Positions 13,401-25,400 of a stretch of DNA of 64,000 nt are shown here, in pieces (position 1 is the stretch's first letter; each line of letters begins with the position of its first letter). Origin of the DNA: Trogon surrucura (taxonomy: Eukaryota > Chordata > Aves > Trogoniformes > Trogonidae); assembly GCA_020746105.1 (NCBI GenBank), contig CM036622.1:41083477-41147476 (forward strand), given 5' to 3'. Under the pieces are notes generated by a model. It had not been told where the DNA came from. It was given only the letters and a program-made list of their open reading frames with translations, and did not search any database. The position numbers and the translations under genes are program-made.

Positions 13401-16400
13401 TTTTATATAGAAACTCAGAAGGGAGGCAATCCAATTTTTATAGTGTGCTGGTTTATAACGACATTGAAAAAAATACCACTGAAACAAATGATATAGACAA
13501 GAATTATTTCCTGTTTTCAAAACTGCAAAGTTTTGTCAAGAAGGTCAGCGAAGGTCTTGTTTGGAATATCTTATGACATCTGAAACATGTGAGCTTTATT
13601 TGTATCGGTAGTCTCTTTTGTCTGGCAAAGACTCTTTTGTGTGGCAAAGAAACCAAAGAATAATACATAATGAGGTGGTAACCCAGAAACATATGCCTTT
13701 TCAGATTTGTTAGAACGTGGTAGTTTCCCCTCAGCCAGGCCAGGTTTTTTCTTTAGGGTCTGCATCAGCTGTAGCCAAGAGTTCACTGTCATCATAAATC
13801 ATGGCACCAACTTCTTTCAAATACATTCAAATACATTCTTTAGCCCAGATATTAAATATGAAGTTGACTTTTTTCTTCTAAAAGGCACTGTTGTGATGAA
13901 TGCTGGAAGCAGAATAGCAGTGTTAAGATGAAGTGCTCCTAGGCTGGTTCCCTCCGCTGTGGCTGAGATGTAGGCCCACATGACTATTACTTTTGCAGCA
14001 CATCGGATTTAGGTCATTTGCAGGTGTGTCCTTTAACAGTGCAGCTGTCTGCACCTTCTCCTGTCTCCTGCCTGAAGTTACAGTTTCCCTAGTAGTGCTC
14101 CTTCCACTGTTTTTTTTCCTTGGCTGTTCTCTAACATAAATCTATGAAACGATCCTTAAAAATATCCCCAAATCATCCCCAATTTTATTTGCAATCAAGT
14201 CGTTTTGCACATATAGCTTAGAACTTGGCCGCGCCAGCATTCATCCCAGCACTGCAGAGGGGCAGCACCTTTCAGCCACAGCTCCAATATCGTCTGGGAG
14301 CAGAGGGAATATTTAAACTGGAGCTGATGATGATGTGGAACCACAGGTCTAGCCATGTGTCAATGTATCTGTTGTACTCCTACTCTCTGAATCAGCTTCT
14401 GTAAAGCCAGCTCAGTAATTTCTACGTTGCACTGAACTTCAGTGTGTACACCTATTCTGTGTGAACAGCAGAAACTTGATGCAGTTTGTGCCACCCAGGT
14501 ATCTGATCACAGAAGTTTACAGAAACAGCACAAAGAACTACAATGTGGTACTCCATGCACTGTAATTCTCATTAAAAGTAGTGCTTGATAACGGGGAGAG
14601 GTGCTAAGAGTGTGCAGGGGCATTTGCCTGGAACTAAATACATGGAAATTCTGCATCTTTGAAAAGATACAAGATTTGATTCACTTGTTCAAAACCTCAG
14701 AAAGAATCCATGTCCTAGTAAGTTAAAGAATCCAGAAGTTTGTGACTTGGTTTGTCTGTGTGGGTTGTGCCTCTTGAACTTCACTCTGTGCATCATATAT
14801 AAATGACAAATATATATAAACAAAATCTTGAAATTTACTACTAATGTAGTTGGTAAATGTAACACACTAAGAAGAAGTGGTTCTAAAATAACAAAGGTTT
14901 TTTTCTCCATTTTGCTAGTGCTGTTGCTGATGCTGAAGGAATTGAGCCATTAGTAAATACCTTGAATGGTCAGAGAGATGGAGCCATTGCGAGCGCTGCC
15001 GCAGTGCTAACAAATCTGGCCGTGCAAGAGCCGTTCCGTGTAAAAATCCAGAGCTGTGGTGTTATGACTGCGCTTGCAGAACCACTGCGTTCAACCAACA
15101 GCCAAGTGCAAAGCAAAGGAGCTTTCGCTGTGGCTGCGTTTGGTTGTGATGCTGATGCAAGAACTGAGGTAAAACTGCTCTTTGTGTTTATTTATAACAT
15201 CTCTAGATCCTAACGTTGGTGTTATACTTACCGAGAATCTTTGTGGTTTGTATCTGTCCTAAAAGTCCAGGGCTTTCTAGAGAGTAACTAATTTTTCTCT
15301 TTCATCATAGGCTTGTTCAGCTGAATTTAGCTCAGTTTGTCAAAAGAACTTGGAGTGGGGCTTTCGCTACTTTGTATTTTTATCACTGTATTTGCTTGCA
15401 CCAAATTAATGTTTTACAGTTTTCCAGTGGCTTCAATGAGCTTCAACGAGGGCTATATCTTAATCCCCATGTTTGTGAGCATTAAACATTAAGGTTTCTT
15501 TCAGCTGTTGGCTGAATTTTGGAGATGAGAAGTTCTGTCCTCCTTATTCTCCCTCTGTGTTGTTCTGTTGCCCACTTTCAAGGCCTGAATGGCAATGTCT
15601 GACTTTGATTAGTCAAGATCCTGGATGTGGATGGAGTAAATGTAATTCAGACACAACTCAAAATATAATTAATCCCTTGATCAGACACCCAGCAAGTTGA
15701 GCTTTTTGCTGTTTATCAATGGCCATGGCATTTTCTTTTCATAAATAAGGATGATGCTATGTGCATTCATAGATCATGAGCTGGGGTTTTCTCATGGGTC
15801 AAGGCTGTTAATTAGGACATGAATAAGGGGCATAGATAATTAATCTACCTCTTTCAGTGTCCTTAAAATGTCTTTCTCTTCAGAAATCCAAATGAGCAAT
15901 ATTTCCTCCAGCATGTATGGGAAAGATACTGTAGCACACAGGAGAATAGGATGTTAATAAGATTGTCATACATACAATGCAATACAAATTCAAATACATT
16001 GTGATGTAAATTAGTTGCTAGGAGGCAATGGAACACAGGAAAAGCCGTGTAACTCTCCGTAGTCTTGGGTTGCGTAGTCTCTTCAGTTTCCACACGGCAA
16101 TCTAGTAACTGGAAGGCAAGGCAGAGCCGAAGGGCTGCGTGCCTTGCACCGCTCTGAAGCTCAAGTCAGTTCCCACCCGTGTAGAGTTCACAGAAGCACA
16201 AAATTCCCCTAAACATCCTTTCTACCAGCCCCGCAGAGCTTATCTACAAGGCTTGAATGTTTCAGAAAGTGAATTTCACAGGCTTTTTTTTTTTTTTTTG
16301 GTATAGATGGCATATGTAAGTGGTAAAGTATTTGGGTTTTTTACAGTTAAGAAATGCAGGTGGACTGGGACCGCTCGTTGAATTGCTGCATTCTAAGAAT

Positions 16401-19400
16401 AAAGAAGTCAGAAGAAATGCCTGCTGGGCTGTTCTGGTCTGTGCAAGTGATGAGCTGACGGCTGTTGAACTATGTAGGCTGGGGTGAGTAGAAATAATAC
16501 CAAGGGGCAGATGGAAGATTTTGATGTGAGACCTCTGTTAAAAAGTCGATCTCTACGTATTTATAGAAGAATAGCAAAGTTAAACAATACTTTTTGGTAA
16601 GCAGAAACTACTTTTGCACCACAAATGTTACAGATGAAATTATATCAATTTTAAATAACAGAAGTCTTTAGAAAAAAAAAGATAAACCTGAAGAGACAAC
16701 TGTCTGAAATTATAAAAATGTTTATTGTTTCTCTGACTGAATTAGAATTTATATTGAAGATGTCCTTATATTAGTCAAAATTAGGGACTATAGTGCCACT
16801 TACATATGAAACTGGAATTGCTATTTCGGGCTCTGTTAAATACACAGTAAATTGTACTTATTACACAGGGGCCAAATTTGATTTACAAGGTCTGGTTAAC
16901 TGCAGGTGTACTGAAGTGTCATTTAAAAGAGAATCTATTTTATTCCTTCTTAGAAACTCCAAGTTCCATGTATCAATGTGTTTTAGGTTATAAGAATTAT
17001 GGCACCGGGCTCCTTGTACAGTGTGACTCTTCTATTGTTAAATTAAAATATATGTAATTGTCCTGCTCCCTCTGCTGGACGCTTTTCTGATTACTGCACA
17101 GATATTCAAATCCATCTATGAGGGCATTCTGGAGAGTGAGAATCTAAGAAATTTAGGGCAGGAGGGAACCTCAAACGTGATGTTATCCATCTGCTCACTG
17201 TGAGACTGAATCAGGTACACTGCATATTTTTGCTTGTTCGATGTAAATACCAATTCCGAGGGGGTGTCAGCTTTCCGAGGCAACCTGTCCCAGTGCTGGA
17301 GTATCCTTACAATTAGAAGGGATTTCTGAGTTCTAAATACCCCTTACAGCAAGTCAATCCAACTACATGTTGTCCTACTTTCAGTGGGATTGAATAACCA
17401 CTTTTTCATGGCAATTCACGTTTAACTTAGTGAATTTTCTTACGTTCCATGTCCCTCTCTCAGTTTCCTTTTCATGTCAATATAAAAATGTTAAACTACT
17501 TTTTGTTTTGAAATCGCATATCATTTTGTCACACATCTCTGAATTTCTCTCATTTATTTATGCCATTTTGAGGTGCCGTCTTCCAGCCTGCATGAGGTAC
17601 TTTAGCTGAGGTCATACCACCATCAAATAAAGCTCAGTAATTATTTTCTATATCTTGCATATAGGACTGTTCTTATTTAATCCTTTCTTTGTGACAGTAT
17701 CGGAGTAGGACCCTAATTTATGTGTCCTTTCAGTTTGACAGCATATTATTGATAATAATACATTAAGCATAGTTTTTCAACCAGTCAGGCACTACTTCAT
17801 GTTACTTTCATGTAGATCATATTTCCCTGGCTTGCACATGAGTATTCAAGTAGGAATATGTGAGAAGACTTATTAAAGTCACAACATATCTCAAAGTCAA
17901 CTCGTATCTCATATCTACTTCTTCTGCCTATACATTAAGTCAGTTACCCTGTCACAGAAGGGATTAGATTGGCTTTACATGATTTATTCTTGACAAATGC
18001 ATAATGGCTATTTTATCTCTTGTTGCTTGCAAACTGATTGTTTAATAATTTGATCTCGTGTTCTTTGGACACTGAAATTTGGCTGAATGATCTCTATTAT
18101 TATTTTCTTGTTCTTTGTTTTTCAAGTTTAGATACTATCTTTGCCCTACTCCACTTTTCCATTACCTAGCCGGTCCTCCCTGAGTTTTCAAATACAATTA
18201 TAAAAAGTTCAGAGGTTGCTTTTGCCTATTCATAGAGTAAGTGTCCTCAGGGATTGCTAACTTTGTCTCCTCAAACTTACTCTAGACGTGTTAAGCCTAC
18301 TGTTTCTACCTCCTTGTTAATATGACTGCCAGGCATCTGCTTGCAACCCTTTTTTGAAAACTGAAGCAAAAAAGGCATCAGACACTTCAGTCTTTTCTGT
18401 GCCATCTGTTACGAGTTTTCTTCCCACATTGAGTAACAGACCTACATTTTCCTCTCTGACTTGTAGCATATGAAACGTTTATTTTTGTTTCAGTCCCTGA
18501 ATAGTTGCGTCTCACTTTGCCGATGGGTTTGTCCCTTATTTTTTCTTTTCTATTGGAAGTGTCAGTGCTTCCATTTCTGTATGAGACCTTTTTTTTGGTT
18601 TTTGGGTCTTCACAAAACTTTTGGTACAGCTGTATTTGTCCATTTTTGACTTGTCTTTCCTCCATATGATGGTACTGTGCCTGTAGTGTCATCTGGTTTA
18701 GACACTGCCGTACACATTAGCCTTTCCTTCTTTCTTTTCCCCTTTAAAATTTTTGCCTGCATTAGTTGCTGGTTACCTAACTTTGTTGCCGTATGCCGTA
18801 TGTACTGCTCTCCGCTGTTTTCTCCCATTGCTCTCTTCTAAAAGAGAAGGTTGTCATTTGCCTTGCCTGAAAACATTGTTCTCTGGAATTCATCTGATGT
18901 CCCTTCAGAAGTCTACATTGTAAATGTCCACAGCTGAGGCTCCCTGTGTAGTTCACAGAAAGAAACGGGCAGTCTAAACGTGGAGTTCATTATATATTTA
19001 TATAAAATTGATTCCTTAGGATGCAAAGAATGTCTGCATGTGTGCATAGGCACACACAGATATAAATCTGAGTATGTGCACACACACGTGAATGTATTGC
19101 CCTCTTTCTTTCTGATTTTTTTCATTCCTAAACAGTTCCAAAACTTCAGTATTCTGTGTTCTCCTGAATCAGCTTCCTATTTCTTCTTAGTGAGCTTTTC
19201 CCGAGTGTTTCAGGTCAGAAGTTATTAGTATGTGGGTTTCAGCACCAGAAACAGCTTAAGAAATTAATTCCTGTCCTCCCATGTCCCCACATGACTATTT
19301 GTTTCTACCTCCATGCTGCAAAAAACCTGGTGGTGCTGACACAACTGCTTCTGTCTCTGTGCTTATCCATGTTTAGCAAATCTTCACCAGCTGTGCCTCC

Positions 19401-22400
19401 CCCAAGCACAGTAACACTCCTAAACCAGAGGGGTTTACATGTCCCGTAATGCACAACTGGAATCTGCAAATTGCAAGTCAGAGAGAGAGAGAGGTTCCCT
19501 AAACTATAGTGTGTGGTCAGCTCTGTATGTCATTCCTTTTACTCCACGTTTATGTCCTTTTTCCCAAGTTCTCTGTGGGGCCTAACATCCTTCTGACAAA
19601 AGTTTGTGACATTCTGCCTGCATTTCTTTATGTAGCAGTTTAACTGCGTAGAGGAATTGCTTTTGGTTTTGAGCTCTGCAAGGCGTTTTCCTCCCATAGA
19701 GAAAGAATTCTGTGCATCACAGCCAGCTCCCTGCTGGCCCAGAGGGCACAAGGCTGGCACTTAGAAATGCGTCTGCCTTGGCCTTGGTAATGCTGAAAAC
19801 TAACTCTGAACTGTATAATAACAATTAATTGGTATTTAATGATGAATTAGCCTTTATATTTTGTTTAACAGTGCTTTAGACATCCTAGAAGAAATCAATC
19901 TATCAACAGGACGTAAAAATGATTTTAGTGAAGCTGCTCTAGAAAAGCTGCTTGATAACAATCTTTCCCAAAAGTACAGCCAGATGGGATATTTATCATC
20001 AAGTAATGTCATTACTGATGGATTCTATGATTGTGGTCAGGTAAGCTACTTCAAATAAATCACTCAGAGTAAATTTTTCTTCTCAATTTAGAAAAAGTGA
20101 GAGTACTATAGCAAAAGCCAGAATCTGGCTCTGTAAAATAATTTGTTTTCCTGACCTGGAGTCTTCCAGCTTTTATACTAGTTTCTTTTGATTATCTTTC
20201 TTCATGGATGAAGGCTCATCATACTCATGCTATCCCCCAGTTGTGATCTTCTTCCTAGTCCTATGTAAGCTGTGCAGACCTTGTTCCTTTCCAGATTCTT
20301 TCTCAGACGTTAGTTCTTCTGGTCTCTTTCCCTGCAGTGTGCTTAATACTAACCTGACACTGAGTGACCTGTTGAGTTTTTGTTTGATCATTTTTACATA
20401 AAGAAGTAAAGAGCTCATATTTTCACCTTGGTCATGATCCTTTGTCTCACAAAGCAGCATTTATATATAAAGACTGACTAAGGTGTCATTTGTTAGTGTT
20501 TTGTTCAGTTTGAATCCAAGAAGGACTTTTCAAAATGTCCAAATGAATTAGAAATACCAGTCTTACCGAAAATCAATGAAATTCCTGCTCCTAAAGCACT
20601 TGGTTGCTTTTGAAAATTCCATCTTATATTGTAAAGCTTTCAGAAGCAGGAACATTTTCTTAATCTAGAACTGTTTGGAATTACATAATAACAGTAGCTA
20701 AAAGTTAAATTATTTATAAAAAATTGTTTCTAAGATAACTGATGAAGAAAATACAAATGAAGAAGAAAACAGTTTCACATATTTTTAATGGTTTTGTAAG
20801 TTCTCATGTAAGTCTTCTGTTAAAGATTAGGAATTTTAAAGTACTCCTTAGGTATCTTTAAAATACTTTTTTTCTCTTCATCTTTAACTGAACAGAACAC
20901 CTTATCTTTTTTGCTAATTTTTCCTGTAGATAAAACTTGGAGCGAAATTTTTATCTTTGGAGGAACTGAGTATGCAAGAGCTTACTGATCGTCGGGCCAT
21001 AATCTTCGTTAATGCTAAACCACAAGAAGAAGAGTGAGTCATGTTTGATCTACTAGTATTCATTGCAATAGCTTGTCTTTTCCATCATTTCCACTGTTTC
21101 CAGTACAAGCTATATGGTATATATATATACACACATATATAAAATAGAGAGGTCTGTTTTAATCTGTCACAATGCTTCCTGTCCTAGAAAGCAAGAGATT
21201 TGTATTTTATAAAATAAAAGTTTGGAAAATAACTTTTTTTTTTTTCCTTCTAAATGGAAAAGATTTATTCAGTTGAGTTACTTTTTTTAACTTAGCCATT
21301 AAAGCTCATTCATTTAACACCCTTTGATTCCTGATGGTGGAACACCTGGTGTTCTATTAGTTATAACAAAGCTTGTCATCTGCCATAATAAATATGTCAT
21401 CTAAGCTGAATGTCAACATGCGCCAATGAAACCTATGATTTGATGATCTTCTTGTACAGAAAAATGCATGAAATTCTAAGCACAACATCCCAAGAGGCAG
21501 GACAAAGCCAAGCATCAAGCTTTCAGGCTGGATAAAGAGCCTGTGTCCATTTCTTCTGGGTTTAAGTAGAAACCAGCCTAACAAATCATCTTAGATTTGA
21601 ATGCAGGAAGTTGGTATTGGGCTTGTTTAACTGGGAGTCATTTCCTGTAAACAGTCTCACAGATCAAAGAATGCTCTACCAATATTTTGCAAGTCCAAAA
21701 CCTTCTTCTCTGTCAACACATCACATATTTGGTTTGCAGTATCATTAGCTTCCCTTTTAATCTTGTATATGACACCATAAAGATGTCTGAGAATATCTAC
21801 GACAAGTTAAACTTCCATACTCTTTGGTGATCCCTGGCGTTGTCTTTATCAGGTTTTCTTTCTTTGACTTTGATGCAGCTTCTTGTCTTTGCACCTTGGC
21901 AGCAGTCTTACTCCCCAGTTACTTCTGAGTCCATCATTTGGTATTCCATACTTCATTTTTCATCCTCGTATCAATAACCGTTTTATTAGAGGTTATGTTA
22001 TTTCTTCCAATTTCATACTTCTTATGAATATATTTACTATCCTTTAAAACCAGAACTCGAATTTCGTAGCTTAACTTGCGAATACTAACTCAGCAAATAA
22101 CATGCAAAAATATGTTGTTCCATTTCAGTTTTGTGGTAGAGGAGAAGGCACAAGATTCATCTTATGAACAGACTATTGTGTCACCTTCTATTTCAAGGAA
22201 AGGCAGTAAAGAAAAAGTAAGGTATGGTTTCAAGATTTATTCGTTGTCAAAGTTCTCTTATTACTCTAACATTAGAAATAGTATTCTGACTGAAAATAGT
22301 GATAGACAGTTTCCGAACAGAGTACAATGTTAATTTTGGTTTTGAAGTCTTTCTTTCACTTCCTAATTGCATTAATCTTCCTTTGTCTATCTTACTAATT

Positions 22401-25400
22401 ATTCATCCTCCCTCCCCATGCTGTATTTGAACATCTCTCATTTATTTAGCAGCTTTTCCTTTCAATATCCCTTGGAGGCAGTGAAATTCTGTTATTTTAC
22501 AGCTTCACAACCAAGACACAGGGAAATTACTCCAGAAGTTCTTTCTCTGTTTAGAACCTACGCCCATGAAAAGTTCCTATACTGCCTACATGCATCCTTA
22601 TTTCTAGATTAAATTTCTTCCAGTGAAATTCCTTAGATGACTAAAAGCTGAGAAGAGTGTGCTCAGAACTGTCCCAGTTCTGAGAGCAACAAGCCCCAAA
22701 ATGTCTCACTCTCTCAGGGCTCCCTCTAGTCCACACAATTCAGTGGGTACTGTCCTGCAGTCCTTTCTGTGGAACTGATCTGATGGGCTCGTCTGCTCGT
22801 ACCAAATAGATCAGAACCTCTAACTTTGTTGTGGGAAATTAGTTTCCCTCTTTTACACAAGGAGGATTTGACCATGCCACTCCTACCTGCAGATAGCTGG
22901 TCACAAGACATCTGGTTGATTTCTTAGATTGTTTATATATTTTTGTGTCTATATATATGTATCTGTGCCTGAGAGATGAAATCTGCAGTAAGAAAGTCAA
23001 GAGAAAATCGAAACCTGCTTTGTTATCTCAGTAGTTCAGTGGTATCTCCAGTGGAGGAAAAGCAGGAGTTATCTGGACAACTCTGTTCCCTCAGCAAAAG
23101 CAGCACTAGAGGAAAAGGCTTAAGGTATCACACTTTGAATTACATATGTATCAGTTTGTTTAGAACTGACATACAAATTATTGACAGATAATAGCTACTG
23201 ACTGTGAAGGGTTGAGGTTCTGACTTAAATCAGGACCCAAATTGTGAGATTAGTTTTGCAATAATTATTGACTTCCAAAGCAGACATTTACATCTGAGTG
23301 GTTATTTAGACTGCAAGCACTTCTGAAATTCACTTTAAATCATTTCATAGTAGATACCTAGTAATGGTTGGACTCAAAGATCTTAAAGGTCTTTTGCAAC
23401 CTAAATGGCTCTACAATTCTGTACGGAGCCCCAGTTACGTTTCCTCTGCACCAGTGGGCCATTCCTTTAGAGTCATAGACTGTTTTGCATGGTCTCAAGC
23501 AGCTGTGGAGAGCTTAGAGACCTGTTCTGACAAGAGAACATGTTTTGTTTATTACAGTGTGAGATGAAGATACCCTTGCATAGTTGCTTTTTAATATAAT
23601 TTATGTCAGTTACACAGTAAATAACTGCTCTGTTAGCAACCATATCTCTTTTGGAAAGCAAAAATTTTCTTTAGGAAAAACAAATACCTGGCTCATTTTC
23701 CCATAGTAAACTTGCAGGGACTTCTTTCTTCAAGTATAAAATAATTACTTTTGAATGTCATGATCAAGTTGTATGATTTATAACCCCATTGTCATTCATT
23801 TTGAATCCATAATTCATGCCTCAGTATTATTATTAATTTGTGAGATATATGGGAGTTACTTGAAGGTCAGTAGCTGACTCCAAGTCTCAAACATATTTAG
23901 TCTTTTCCCTATATATTTTTTTCCTTTGATCGTATGCTTCCGTTCATCATTATTTTGCAAAGTACTGCTGAACATAGTTTAAAGCCATTGTTTTGAAAAA
24001 GCTATACTGCTTTATATAAACCATAGCTGAAATCTAAGAGAAAGGGCAGTTGTAATTGTCTGCTGGAAGTGTTTGAATTAGATGTAGGGGAAGTGCCTAG
24101 TTCATAGTTTGACATATATTTGCATAGCCAGATAGCAGCATTTTTGATCAAACAGTTGCCTGTCTGATATACACATTGACTGGGCTAAAAGATGATAGTT
24201 AATGTAGACTGATAAATGTGGATTTATTCCATGTTATGTTCTAGTGCAGCATTTGAGGAAGTACTTCCTAATGCTCATTTAGTCCTTTTCTAAAGACAGC
24301 TAAGGCATTAAGCTATGCAAAAAAGGAAAGAAAATAGGTGTCATGGCTGTCTTTTGGTGGTCAGATGCCGTATTGGCTGCTGCCTTCCTCACACTGCTGA
24401 CTGACTAACTGACTGACCCCTTGGACTTTTGTGCTGAAGTTGCAACAGGAATCAGAAATGGCTTGGAGGCTATCAACTGCCGCGAGTTCTCCTTTGCAAT
24501 ATTCTTCTGCATTTGCAGCAAGTAAGATAGCAGTAAGACAGCTTTGGGAAAGGGGAGTGATTTTTTCCTGGTGTCATAATTCCTGCTGGTAAATAAAATG
24601 AGGATAACAAAAAAGATAGTAGAAGTCTGCTGTAATGGTTACTGGTTATTTTATAGCACTGAGCTTAGTAGTTCCTTATGAGAAAAGTATTAGACAGACA
24701 TGATGAGCTGAAGAGCTGAGGATTAAGGTAGAGACAGGTGTGAAAGACAATCTTAACACAGCCATTCCACCAAGGAACAAAGCAAATCACTCTTTGAACC
24801 CATCCCTCTGAAGTGTTTTCTTCCTGAAAACTGAAAAGGAGAATGAGAGTGGTTCAAGAGTCATTTGAGTAGATAGGAATAGAGAACAAATTCTTCTGCT
24901 ATAGCACTGAAATTTAGTGGTGCACTTTTCATAGGGAGATGAAAGTTACGTGAGGGTAGAATAGAAGAGCAGGGGACAAAGAGAAAGCAGTCAAGGAATA
25001 AGAATTATTCCCTAATAATCCATATCATTCCATTGTATCTACCATTTGTAGAAGCTGTTGTTTTAAAAACCTGCTAAGTCAGACACCGGTGAGTCGGGGA
25101 AAATTCAAGGGTTTTTAGGCAGAGTATTCTTAACCATAATATATAAGTGTATAAACAGAGAAGTAGGTAGCTGTTTAATCTAGCATTAAAATCTTCCCTG
25201 GCTATAGCTAGATAGAGTCAAATTAGATAAAAAAAAGGCTGTTTGTCTGCTTTTGTCAAGTTTAAGTGTAATTAATAATCAGAATGGTTTAGTTAAGAGG
25301 ATGGTGGATTTTCTATAATTTTAAGATTAAATCTTAATTGGCTATCCTTTTAAAATAATGTGTTTTATGAAACCTATGAAAAGGGCTTTCTTTGTGAATA

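Larger units (their letters stand above)
1648..14918 (+). other. ARMC3 13.3-kb intron
   Basis: The junction phase (AG|T) agrees directly across this intron, so no missing exon is required. It holds degenerate old repeats (entries at 3205, 6581, 9936 and 11544), a GC-richer block at about 9715-9970, an open GC-richer block at 12480-12830 and a 12-bp hairpin at 7408-7452. The rest is AT-rich with nothing recognisable. Confidence 0.7.
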
